From NCBI RefSeq assembly GCF_042648805.1, contig NZ_JBHRXZ010000024.1, positions 372,001 to 436,000 on the forward strand: a DNA stretch of 64,000 nucleotides, in the 5' to 3' direction. A program made the translations under genes and the position numbers. This stretch comes from Azomonas tarimensis (GTDB lineage Bacteria > Pseudomonadota > Gammaproteobacteria > Pseudomonadales > Pseudomonadaceae). Position 1 is the first letter of the stretch. Each line of letters starts with the position of its first letter. Positions 7,231 to 16,004 of this stretch are shown in pieces. The notes beneath the pieces were generated by a model. The model was not told the DNA's origin and ran no database searches. It was given only the letters and a program-made list of their open reading frames with translations.

Positions 7231-10200
7231 ATGAACCATATCTACCGCACCGTCTTCAACCGCAGCCTGGGCGTTTTCCAGGTCGCCGCCGAAGGAACCC
7301 GCAGTCGCAGCAAGGCCGGGCGGACCGCCGGCCTGGTGGGCGCCCTGCTGCTGGGCGCCGGCCCCGCCCTCGCCGCCGACCTGCCCACCGGCGGGCAGAT
7401 CGTCCACGGCAGCGGCACCATCGGCAGCGCCGGCAACGCCATGGTCATCGACCAGGCCAGCCACAAGCTGATCACGAACTGGCAGAGCTTCGATATCGGC
7501 GAAGGCCACAGCGTCACCTTCAACCAGCCGGGCGCCTCCGCCGTGGCGCTGAACCGGGTGCTGGGCAGCGACGGCTCGAAGATCATGGGCACGCTCGAGG
7601 CCAACGGCCAGGTATTCCTGGTCAACCCCAACGGCATGCTCTTCGGCCAGAATGCCCAGGTCAGCGTCGGCGGCCTGGTCGCCTCCACCCTGGACATCGC
7701 CGACCAGGACTTCCTGGCGGGCGACTACCGCTTCCAGGGCAGCGGCGACAACGCCGCCGTGACCAACCTCGGCCATATCCAGGCGGCCGATGGTGGCGCC
7801 GTGGCCCTGCTCGGCGGCAGGGTCAGCAATGAAGGGATCATCGTCGCCAACCTGGGCACGGTGGCGCTGGCCGCCGGCGACGCCATCACCCTCGACTTCG
7901 CCGGCGACGGCCTGCTCAGCGTGGAGATCGACCAGGGCCTGAAGGATGCCCTGGTGCACAACGGCCAGTTGATCGAAGCCGACGGCGGCCGCGTGATCCT
8001 CAGCGCCCGCGCCGCCGAGACCCTGGTGCAGAACCTGGTCAACCAGCAGGGCATCGTCCGCGCCCGCAGCCTGGAGAACCGGGGCGGCGAGATCGTGCTG
8101 AACGGCGGCGCCAGCGGCACTGTCCTGGTCGCCGGCACTCTGGACGCCAGCAGCGAGACCGGCAACGGCGGCAGCATCCAGGTCACCGGCGAGACCATCG
8201 CCCTCGAAGGCGCCAGCCTGGACGTTTCAGGCGCCACGGGCGGCGGCAGCATCGAGGTCGGCGGTGGCTACCAGGGCGGCGGCCCGCTGGCCCATGCCGA
8301 GCGGGTGAGCGTGGATGCCGGCAGCACACTGAAGGCGGACGCCAGCGGCACGGGTGACGGCGGCAGCATCGTCGTCTGGTCGGACGGCGAGACCACGGCC
8401 CAGGGCCGCTTCTCCGCCCGCGGCGGCGCCGAGGGCGGCGACGGCGGCCTGGTCGAGACCAGCGGCAAGCAGCTCGAGCTCACCGGCATCGCCGTCGACA
8501 CCCGCGCGCCAGCCGGGGAAACCGGCACCTGGCTGATCGACCCGGACGGCTTCACCATCGGTACCGGTGGTGATATGACCGGCGAAGCCCTTGCCGCCGC
8601 ACTGGAAAGCAGCAATGTCGAGATCCAGTCCACCGACGGCAGCGGCACGAGCGGCGACATCGATATCAACGATGCGGTGAATTGGTCACAGAACACCCTG
8701 ACCCTGAGCGCCACCAACAACATCAACGTCAACGACGTGATGACCGCCACTGGCGAGGCGGGCTTCGTCGCCAATTACGGCACGGGAACCGATGCCGACG
8801 GCGTGCCCTACGGTCTGTACATGGCCCAGGGGGCACGGGAGTTCGTCGGGCGTATCGACTTCTCCGGCAGTGGCACGGTGACGCTGAACGGCACGCAACA
8901 CACCGTCATCAGCGACGCCGCCGGACTGGCGGCGATCCAGGCGGACGGCCACTACGTGCTGGGCGCCGACCTCGGCGACTTCCGGGACCAGTCCATCGCC
9001 AGTTTCTCCGGCAACCTCAATGGCTTCGGCCATACGCTGGCCTACTTCAACAACGGCAACAATACCGGCCAGGCCAGCGGCCTGTTCGGCACCCTGGAGG
9101 CCTCCGCCCTGGTGTCCAACTTGGGCATAACCAGCGGCCTCATCAACGGCTCGGCGGATGGCCAGGCGGTCGGTAGCCTGGCCAACGTCAACCATGGCCG
9201 CATCGCCAACAGTTACACTGCCAACACCATAAACGCCACCAACGCCCCCACCGTCGGTGGGCTGGTGGGCGTCAACCATGGGCTGATCGCCAACACCAGC
9301 AGGTTCGGCAACGTCACCCTGGGCGCGGGCACCACAGTCGCGGGCCTCTTCGTCGGCAGCAACGAAGCGGGTGGGCGCATCCTAGGCGGTGCCGTCGCCG
9401 CCTACGTGGCCGCCAATGACCTCTACTCCTACGGCGTGCAGCTTGATGCGGCCAACGTCAGCGGCACCGAGCCCATCTACCTTGGCGGCTTCGCCGGCAG
9501 CAACGCGGGCAGCATCGAAAAATCCTATACCAATGGTTACATCAATGGAGGCGACCTGCCCTCGTCTCCCTACATTGCTGCCAACACCCGGGCTGGCGGC
9601 TTCGCCGGGCGCAATGACGGCAGCATCGACCAGTCCTATGCCTACAAGATCGCTACCGCTACCGGTGCTGGCACACGAACCCTCTACCGCGCCGACGGCA
9701 AGGTTGCCGGTTTCGTCTACGACAACTACGGCAGCATCAGCAACGCCTATGCCTGGCGGACCCTGAGCGGCAATACCCGAAACGCCGCTGGCTTCGTCTA
9801 CAACAACCACGGCACCATCGAGAACGCCTATGCCTGGTGGGGCGCGCCAGGTAACGAGCTCACTGCCACGAGAGAGCGCTGTGGTTTCGTCTGCAGCAAC
9901 GACGGCGTTCTGAACAACGTCTACTGGAGCCTGGATCGAAGCAACAATCCTCGCGGCACCTACCATGACGACTTCGTCAGCGAAATCGCCAGCGGCGCGG
10001 CCGCCGACCTGGCGAGTTATGCCGGCTTCGAGCCGGCCATCTGGACCAGCGCCTACAGCGGCTTCCCCCTGCTTGCCGGCCTCTCCACCGTCCATGTTGG
10101 CAGTATCGCAACGCAAACCACCTACGGCACCGTCTCGGCAAACTCCATCGGCGGCCTCTACATCTACGGCCTGCAGGCCGGGGATACCGCCAGCGCGCTG

Positions 10201-13200
10201 CTCTACGTGGACGAGGACGCCCTCGACTGGGGCTATCTGGACGCTGGCAGCTACGAGGCCGCCACCACCCTGCGCGCCCGCTCCGACGCCTACGAGCTGG
10301 CGGGCCGCTTCACCATCACACCGGTATTGCTCCAGTTCCAGATCAACACCTTCCTGGACAAGGAATACGACGGCACCACCACGGTCAACCTCAACACCGC
10401 CCTGAACAACGGCGGCCTGGGCCTCAATGCTTATAACAACCAGCTCTTCGGCGACCAGACCCTGACCATCAGCTACGACGCCGCCTACGAAACCCCGGAC
10501 GTGGTACGCACTGCCGGCGGCGTCGTCACCAACAACCAGGTGCTGGTCACCAATATCCAGATCGCCGACGGCGAGAACGGCGGCAAGGCCGCCAACTACT
10601 CTTTCGCCAGCGACACCTATGCCACGAGCGCCAGGATCACCCCCAAGGCGCTGGACGCCGCCGACCTGCTCGCCCTCGCCGACGACAAGATCTACGACGG
10701 CTCCGCCGCCGCCAGCGCCCGCATTACCTCGAGTAACGCCCTTGTCCTGGGCGATATCGCCAAGGGCCTGGGCTTCACCTACGGCGCCGCTCAGTTCGAC
10801 GACGCCAATGCCGCCAGCGGCAAGACGGTCACCCTCTCCGGGCTCGGCCTCACCGGCGCGGGGGCCGGCAACTACAGCCTCGCCATCGACAGCCTGACCA
10901 CCAGCGCCGATATCGCTCCGCGTGCCGTGACCCTCACCGGCACCAGCACTGATACCGGCACCCAGCAGGTCGGCGCCGCTGCCCTGGCCCTGGGCAACCT
11001 GGTCGCCGGCGACAGCGTAGGCCTCAGCGGCAGCGCCAGCCTGCAGAGCCAGAACCTGGGCAGCAATACCCTGGACACCGGCAACCTGGCTCTCGACAAC
11101 CCCAACTACACCCTGGTCGGCGCGGTCACCAGCTTCATCCTCGGCGACTTCTCCCGCACCGTCATATCCGCCAGCGACGGCGTGAGCTTCGACCAGCCGA
11201 ACGACCCGACCCGCATCACCACCACCACGGACAAGTCGCGCATCGACTGGCAGACCTTTTCCATCAACCAGGGCGAGACCGTCGAGTTCGTCCAGCCGAA
11301 CAGCCAGTCCATCGTCCTCAACCGGGTGCTGGGCAGCAATCCGACCCTGATCGCCGGCGCCCTGGAATCCAATGGCCGGGTCTTTATCCTCAACCCCAAC
11401 GGCGTGCTGATCGCCCTGGGCGGCAGCGTCGCCGTCGGCGGCCTGCTGGCCAGCACCCTGGCGATCGGCGACGACGACTTCGACAACGACAGGTTCCTGT
11501 TCACCGCCGCGGGCGGCGACGGCTCGGTGGTCAATGAGGGCGATATCGTTATCGTCGATGGCGGCTTCCTGGCCCTGGCCAGCGGCAACGGCGTCAGCTC
11601 CACCGGCAGCGTCACCGCATCCGGCGGCACGGCGCTGCTGGCCGCGGCCGACAGCCTGACGCTGACCCTGGATCCGGCCGGCCCCGGCCTGGCCGGCTAT
11701 GCCCTCGACGCCCTGCATGGCACCACCACGGTGAGTGGTCGGGTGGACGTCTCCGCCGCGGATGGCGGCGGGCTGATCGAGACGGCGGGCCAGCAGTTGG
11801 TCGTCGACGAAACCGCGCTGGACACCGGCGCCAGCGGCACCTGGTCGCTCAGCCTGCCGGGTATCGCCATTGGCGGCGATGAGGCCAGCCACAGCGTCGC
11901 CTTCGTCGAAGAGCAACTGGCCAAGCGCGGCCTCGCCCTCAACGCCGTGGGCGGCGACCTGACCCTGGGCGAGGACCTGGCCTGGACCGACGACACCATC
12001 CTGGGCCTGGGCGCCAGCGGCACCATCCGCGTCAACGCCCGCATCGCCGCCGAGGGCGAGGCCGCCGGCCTGACCCTGGACGGCGACTACCTGATCGACA
12101 GCGCCCGCCTGGACTACGACGGCAACCCCAGCGGCCACGCCGGCGCCGGCATCACCCTGGGCGGCGCCAACGCCAGCCTGGCCATCGACGGCCAGGACTA
12201 TGTGCTGCTGCGCGACATGGCCGATTTCGCCAGCCTCGACGGCAGCGACCACTACGCCCTGGCCCGGGATATCGACGCCTCGCTTGCCGGCACCTATGGC
12301 GGCGCGGTGCTTCCCACCCTGTCCGGCACCCTGGCCGGGCTCGGCAACGTCATCGACCGCCTGAGCATCGACGCCGGCGCCAACAGCACCCAGGTCGGTC
12401 TGGTCGGCACCGCCACCCCCGGCAGCGTGATCCGCGATATCGGCCTGAGCAACGCCAGCGTCGCCGGTGCGATCCAGGTGGGCACCCTGCTGGGCTTTGG
12501 CAACGGCGTGCATATCGAGAACGCCTGGGCCAGCGGCGAGGTCAACGGCTACACGCACAAGAACGTCCTGAACAGCAACAACGTCGAATACGGCAGCAGC
12601 ACCATGGGCGGCCTGATCGGCTCGGTGATCTTCTCCACCGTGGAACGCGCCCATGCCGATGTGAAGGTGACCGGCGTCTACGGCGGCGGTATCGGCGGTG
12701 GCTCGGCCGGCGGCCTGGGCGGCCTGATCGGCACGGTTCAGGCCAGCACCGTCAGCCATGTCTACGCCACCGGCGACGTCACCGGCACCGGCTCCATCGG
12801 CGGCCTGATCGGCAGCATCGGCAACAACGGCGACACCATCGGCAGCGGAACCCTGCTGCAATACGCCTGGGCCAACGGCAACGTCTATGGCGTGCCCGGC
12901 GGTCGGGTGGACCCCACGCAGAGCATGGCCGACGTGGACGCGACCCCCGCCTCCTCAGTAGGCGGCCTGGTCGGCAACGTCGGCAGCCAGTATGCCAACA
13001 ATACCCTGGACACCGTGCGCGCCAGCGGCGACGTGCTGGGCAGCTACGCGGTGGGCGGGCTGATCGGTTCCACCTTCAGCAACTACAGCGGCGAGGGCTA
13101 CGCTATCCTGGTCAACAACGCCCAGGCCAGCGGCAACATCACCGCCTACGACAACTCCATCAACAACAGCCCCTTCATCCATTCGGTGGGAGGATCCCTC

Positions 13201-14256
13201 GGCGGGCTGATCGGGAGCGTCTGGGGCGGCGGCACGGTCAGCAACTCCTCGGCCTCCGGCGACATCAATGTCGGCGAGGGCATCTACAACGACGTCGGCG
13301 GCCTGATCGGGCTCTTCGGCCATGGCGGCGGGAACCCTAACCTCATCAATTCTTCGGCCTCGGGCAATGTGAACGGCACCGGCAATGTGGGCGGCCTGGT
13401 TGGAAGCAACCAGGGCAGCATCAGCGGCTCCTGGGCGACCGGGAATGTTTATTCCTATCCGGGAGCCGCCGGGGGACTGGTCGGTAGAAATTACCAAATC
13501 GGGCTGATCGAAAACTCCTGGGCGTCCGGCAATGTGACTGGATGGGGGGGTAGCGGTGGGCTGGCAGGGAGCAATGGTGGGGTTATTCGCGACTCCCACG
13601 CCTATGGCGACGTGTCGGCGGAGGAGCGCGAGGGCGTGGATGGCGGGACCTTTCGGGGCACCAGCACTGGCGGGCTGGTCGGTAGCAATGTAGGGCTGAT
13701 CGAGAACTCCACGGCCTCGGGGAACGTCAATGGCGGCGCCAGCACTGGAGCTTTGGTGGGTAGTAACTCTTCCAATTATGGTGAAGCCCCTGTCATCAGA
13801 AACTCGTTTGCAACGGGTGCCCTGGAAACCAACGGTTTCGAGTCCGGGGGGTTGGTGGGTCGCAACCAGAGTCCAGTAGAAGGGAGCAGCGCTGGCATCA
13901 TCATCGACAGCAACTGGACGCCCCCAGCCGGGGGGAACGGCAGCCCGCCGCCTGGCCAGGACGACGAAGGCCCCACCCGGGGACTGCCCACCGACGTACC
14001 TGCCGCAGCCTACCAAGCTGCTGTCCAGACCGCGCAGCAGTCCGCACCCCGCATAGCTTTCGACGGTAACAGTAATCCGTCCCTGGAGCTGATCGCGGCC
14101 CGCCACGAGGGCAGCGGCAGCGCCCACGGCGGTCAGGTCCAGGCCGAAGGCTCGACCAGCTTTTCCACCACTATCCAGACCATCCAGGTGGATGGCGTGC
14201 TCTATCGCCTGGACGACGAGGATTGCGCGGGCGGGGACTGTCCCATCGCGCAATAA
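7231..14256 (+). CDS. TpsA exoprotein with two TPS (haemagglutination) domains, YDG and GLUG repeats
   Basis: A 2341-residue surface or secreted protein exported by the adjacent TpsB. The N-terminus is an extended signal peptide (MNHIYRTVFNRSLGVFQVAAEG), then a TPS domain at about 50-290 with NPNG at 132-135. Beta-helical repeats follow, GLUG-type repeats at about 610-905, two YDG-type modules (KEYDGTT, KIYDGSA) at about 1030-1300, then a second TPS-like domain at about 1310-1555 with its own LNPNG, and a long GLUG array (GGLIG/GGLVGSN) to about 2220. The C-terminus ends DCAGGDCPIAQ, with cysteines 2332 and 2337. The ESPR-type start favours ATG 7231, but an in-frame ATG at 7114 has a better ribosome-binding site (AAGGAG). 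The region between is proline/lysine-rich. Filamentous adhesin or secreted scaffold; the target is unknown. Confidence 0.92.
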   Translation: MNHIYRTVFNRSLGVFQVAAEGTRSRSKAGRTAGLVGALLLGAGPALAADLPTGGQIVHGSGTIGSAGNAMVIDQASHKLITNWQSFDIGEGHSVTFNQPGASAVALNRVLGSDGSKIMGTLEANGQVFLVNPNGMLFGQNAQVSVGGLVASTLDIADQDFLAGDYRFQGSGDNAAVTNLGHIQAADGGAVALLGGRVSNEGIIVANLGTVALAAGDAITLDFAGDGLLSVEIDQGLKDALVHNGQLIEADGGRVILSARAAETLVQNLVNQQGIVRARSLENRGGEIVLNGGASGTVLVAGTLDASSETGNGGSIQVTGETIALEGASLDVSGATGGGSIEVGGGYQGGGPLAHAERVSVDAGSTLKADASGTGDGGSIVVWSDGETTAQGRFSARGGAEGGDGGLVETSGKQLELTGIAVDTRAPAGETGTWLIDPDGFTIGTGGDMTGEALAAALESSNVEIQSTDGSGTSGDIDINDAVNWSQNTLTLSATNNINVNDVMTATGEAGFVANYGTGTDADGVPYGLYMAQGAREFVGRIDFSGSGTVTLNGTQHTVISDAAGLAAIQADGHYVLGADLGDFRDQSIASFSGNLNGFGHTLAYFNNGNNTGQASGLFGTLEASALVSNLGITSGLINGSADGQAVGSLANVNHGRIANSYTANTINATNAPTVGGLVGVNHGLIANTSRFGNVTLGAGTTVAGLFVGSNEAGGRILGGAVAAYVAANDLYSYGVQLDAANVSGTEPIYLGGFAGSNAGSIEKSYTNGYINGGDLPSSPYIAANTRAGGFAGRNDGSIDQSYAYKIATATGAGTRTLYRADGKVAGFVYDNYGSISNAYAWRTLSGNTRNAAGFVYNNHGTIENAYAWWGAPGNELTATRERCGFVCSNDGVLNNVYWSLDRSNNPRGTYHDDFVSEIASGAAADLASYAGFEPAIWTSAYSGFPLLAGLSTVHVGSIATQTTYGTVSANSIGGLYIYGLQAGDTASALLYVDEDALDWGYLDAGSYEAATTLRARSDAYELAGRFTITPVLLQFQINTFLDKEYDGTTTVNLNTALNNGGLGLNAYNNQLFGDQTLTISYDAAYETPDVVRTAGGVVTNNQVLVTNIQIADGENGGKAANYSFASDTYATSARITPKALDAADLLALADDKIYDGSAAASARITSSNALVLGDIAKGLGFTYGAAQFDDANAASGKTVTLSGLGLTGAGAGNYSLAIDSLTTSADIAPRAVTLTGTSTDTGTQQVGAAALALGNLVAGDSVGLSGSASLQSQNLGSNTLDTGNLALDNPNYTLVGAVTSFILGDFSRTVISASDGVSFDQPNDPTRITTTTDKSRIDWQTFSINQGETVEFVQPNSQSIVLNRVLGSNPTLIAGALESNGRVFILNPNGVLIALGGSVAVGGLLASTLAIGDDDFDNDRFLFTAAGGDGSVVNEGDIVIVDGGFLALASGNGVSSTGSVTASGGTALLAAADSLTLTLDPAGPGLAGYALDALHGTTTVSGRVDVSAADGGGLIETAGQQLVVDETALDTGASGTWSLSLPGIAIGGDEASHSVAFVEEQLAKRGLALNAVGGDLTLGEDLAWTDDTILGLGASGTIRVNARIAAEGEAAGLTLDGDYLIDSARLDYDGNPSGHAGAGITLGGANASLAIDGQDYVLLRDMADFASLDGSDHYALARDIDASLAGTYGGAVLPTLSGTLAGLGNVIDRLSIDAGANSTQVGLVGTATPGSVIRDIGLSNASVAGAIQVGTLLGFGNGVHIENAWASGEVNGYTHKNVLNSNNVEYGSSTMGGLIGSVIFSTVERAHADVKVTGVYGGGIGGGSAGGLGGLIGTVQASTVSHVYATGDVTGTGSIGGLIGSIGNNGDTIGSGTLLQYAWANGNVYGVPGGRVDPTQSMADVDATPASSVGGLVGNVGSQYANNTLDTVRASGDVLGSYAVGGLIGSTFSNYSGEGYAILVNNAQASGNITAYDNSINNSPFIHSVGGSLGGLIGSVWGGGTVSNSSASGDINVGEGIYNDVGGLIGLFGHGGGNPNLINSSASGNVNGTGNVGGLVGSNQGSISGSWATGNVYSYPGAAGGLVGRNYQIGLIENSWASGNVTGWGGSGGLAGSNGGVIRDSHAYGDVSAEEREGVDGGTFRGTSTGGLVGSNVGLIENSTASGNVNGGASTGALVGSNSSNYGEAPVIRNSFATGALETNGFESGGLVGRNQSPVEGSSAGIIIDSNWTPPAGGNGSPPPGQDDEGPTRGLPTDVPAAAYQAAVQTAQQSAPRIAFDGNSNPSLELIAARHEGSGSAHGGQVQAEGSTSFSTTIQTIQVDGVLYRLDDEDCAGGDCPIAQ

Positions 14257-14282
14257 CCGGGGCCGGAGGGCCCGATCGCAAC

Positions 14283-14302
14283 GGCCCGCCGCGAGGCGGG
14301 CC
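14283..14302 (+). terminator. Hairpin between tpsA and the modA-like gene
   Basis: GGCCCGCC, loop GCGA, GGCGGGCC, then TTATT. The short U-poor tail suggests an incomplete terminator that would lower but not abolish read-through into 14331, which has its own strong AAGGAG site. Confidence 0.5.
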
Positions 14303-14330
14303 TTATTCAGTGAAGAGAAGGAGTTCAGTC

Positions 14331-15182
14331 ATGACAATTGTAAAAGTAGGCGCCGCACCCTTGTTGGCCAGATCTTTCGGCTACCTCGACGATTCGGTGT
14401 CACCGCCCGAATGGGTTGAGGGGTCAGTGATCGAGGCCTATAAGGTGGCCAACGGCATCGGTACTGAAATTGAATTCCATGTCACCAGTAGCGTGCCGTC
14501 GGGCATGCTGCGCAACCAGATCATGAACGGCCTGGGCGCCAGCCCCAGGTACTACCCCTACACCCTATTCCTCTCCGCCGACATGAACTTTCCGGGCCTG
14601 GTCGCCGCCTCCTACGGCCCGACCGGCTCGGTGGTTGCCGGCCTGACTTCCGGGGTATCGGTCTTCTCCCAGGGGCGGTTGATCCATGTTTCTGGCGACG
14701 TTACCCTGCCCGGCACTATCGACCTCACCGATATCGACCCGGCGGTGTTCAAGGCCAATTACACCACCGTCGGTATCTGCGAGCCCACCATGGGGCCCTA
14801 CGGGGTGGCCGGCGAGCAGGCGCTGGAAGAGTTCTACGATATCGACATCGCCGCCGCCTATGCGGCCGGCAAGCTCAAGTACTTCTCGCCGATCGAAGAG
14901 GTCGACAAGGCTATCGAGAAGACGGGAAGCGACCCGAGCGGCGTGCAGTCGGGCTTTATCCCCAGCGCCCTGCACTACTCGGGCACCGGCGTGCTGACGC
15001 CTCCGGATGACTGGACCTACCGGGATTTCGTAGGCGAAGACTACGACCTGCACAACCAGGGCGCGCTGATCGTCTATGACCCCGGTGATACCGCCGCCAG
15101 CACCGCCGCTCAAAACCTGCTGACCTGGCTGGCCACCCCGGCCGGCCAGGCCGCACTGGCGCTCTGGGGGTTGAGCTTCTGA
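14331..15182 (+). CDS. ModA-like oxyanion-binding protein lacking a signal peptide
   Basis: A 283-residue protein resembling ModA-type molybdate-binding proteins: GASPRYYPYTLFLSADM matches the ModA region that in canonical members reads F-L-S-A-D, SQGRLIHVSGDV follows, and CEPTMGPYGVAGEQALEEF matches the ModA stretch NPxxAPYGxAA. The start at 14331 has a strong site (AGAAGGAG, 8 bases upstream). There is no signal peptide: the N-terminus MTIVKVGAAPLLARSFG is not followed by a hydrophobic core. Extra segments lengthen it relative to ModA at 20993 (250 residues). It lies directly behind tpsA. Either it is cytosolic, it is exported by an unknown route, or it has lost export. Molybdate binding is inferred. 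Confidence 0.6.
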   Translation: MTIVKVGAAPLLARSFGYLDDSVSPPEWVEGSVIEAYKVANGIGTEIEFHVTSSVPSGMLRNQIMNGLGASPRYYPYTLFLSADMNFPGLVAASYGPTGSVVAGLTSGVSVFSQGRLIHVSGDVTLPGTIDLTDIDPAVFKANYTTVGICEPTMGPYGVAGEQALEEFYDIDIAAAYAAGKLKYFSPIEEVDKAIEKTGSDPSGVQSGFIPSALHYSGTGVLTPPDDWTYRDFVGEDYDLHNQGALIVYDPGDTAASTAAQNLLTWLATPAGQAALALWGLSF

Positions 15183-15189
15183 GGTTCCA

Positions 15190-15231
15190 CCCTCCCGCCC
15201 CTAGGGGCGGGAGGGCCATATGCCTATATGG
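15190..15231 (+). terminator. Double hairpin terminator after the modA-like gene
   Basis: A perfect 12-base inverted repeat (CCCTCCCGCCCC, TA, its complement), directly followed by CCATAT-GCCT-ATATGG and an A-rich tract. It marks the end of the TPS transcription unit. Confidence 0.6.
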
Positions 15232-15359
15232 AAAAAGCGGGAGCCCCGGTTTTTCGGCATTTCGTCCTCGGTGGGGTGGCGATGCGGCAGAGGCTGCGGC
15301 CGTCTTTCCATCGGCCTGATCAACGCTTGAAATGAATCGCTTATGAACACGACAGCCCC

Positions 15360-15431
15360 GTAGGGCGGGTAAAACCCGCGCGGTCATTGCACGTGGCCGG
15401 CCTCGCAACGGCGGGTTGCAACCCGCCCTAC
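15360..15431. repeat. 72-bp REP-like palindromic element, copy 1
   Basis: Bounded by the inverted repeat GTAGGGCGGGT / ACCCGCCCTAC, with internal short palindromes (CCCGCG, GTGGCCGGCC). An almost identical copy lies at 15864. Together they bracket the duplicated Rpn 3' end. Confidence 0.75.
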
Positions 15432-15501
15432 GCCTGTCGCTGGTGCCGGAAGTTCGCACGGCGAATTTTCGCCTGCACGGCCCTCTACCGACACCACCCG
15501 A

Positions 15502-15819
15502 TCAGCCCGAAAACACCTGCTCAAGCCCTTCGGCGAACAATACCCGCTCGGCCCAGGCGGCCAACTCGGCTTCGCTGGCGGTCTGCAGCCGCTGTTCGAG
15601 GGCGCCGGGCAACTCGCCGAACTTGATCTGCAATTGGCGGCGCAGGGTATTGGCTTGGCCTTCGATCTTTCCTTCTGCTCGGGCCTCCGCCTTCTCCGTC
15701 ACCTCGTCGCGCAGCGCACGTTCGCGGACGAACGCCAGGCGCTGCGCCTCGTCGTCGGCGGACAGCGCCTGCAGGCGCTCACGGGCCTTCTGAACCGCGG
15801 GGCTTTCGATGCGTTGCAT
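15502..15819 (-). CDS. Duplicated C-terminal part of the Rpn gene (RpnS-like small ORF)
   Basis: A 105-residue reading frame nearly identical to the C-terminal third of the Rpn protein at 16005-16904 (MQRIESPAVQKARERLQAL... to the shared end EGLEQVFSG). The duplicated block is about 500 bases and starts within the codons for VAYLKHWQEDNLMQ. The ATG at 15819 has a textbook ribosome-binding site (AGGAGG, 8 bases upstream), so it could be translated on its own. The nuclease core is absent and the coiled linker is shorter than in the parent. It could be a decaying fragment, or a stand-alone version of the intragenic inhibitor (RpnS) known for Rpn nucleases. Confidence 0.5.
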   Translation of the reverse strand: MQRIESPAVQKARERLQALSADDEAQRLAFVRERALRDEVTEKAEARAEGKIEGQANTLRRQLQIKFGELPGALEQRLQTASEAELAAWAERVLFAEGLEQVFSG

Positions 15820-15863
15820 GAGGTTGTCCTCCTGCCAATGCTTGAGGTATGCAACCCGACCCC

Positions 15864-15934
15864 GTAGGGGGGTGAAACCCGCGCGGTCATTGCACGTGGC
15901 CGGCCTCGCAACGGCGGGTTGCAACCCGCCCTAC
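15864..15934. repeat. 71-bp REP-like palindromic element, copy 2
   Basis: Second copy of the element at 15360, offset by 503-504 bases. The left end is slightly degraded (GTAGGGGGGT). It shows that the REP element was duplicated together with the 3' end of the Rpn gene. Confidence 0.7.
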
Positions 15935-16004
15935 GCCTGTCGCTGGTGCCGGAAACTCGCACGGCGAATTTCCGCCTGGACGGCCCTCTACCGACACCAC
16001 CCGA

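Noticed and set aside
5641..7959. A 772-codon minus-strand frame across tpsB and tpsA
   Set aside because: It crosses two well-supported genes and their intergenic region and shows no domain.
9382..12861. A 1159-codon open frame on the minus strand inside tpsA
   Set aside because: It is an antisense shadow of the repetitive GC-rich tpsA gene, with no ribosome-binding site, domain or normal amino-acid composition.
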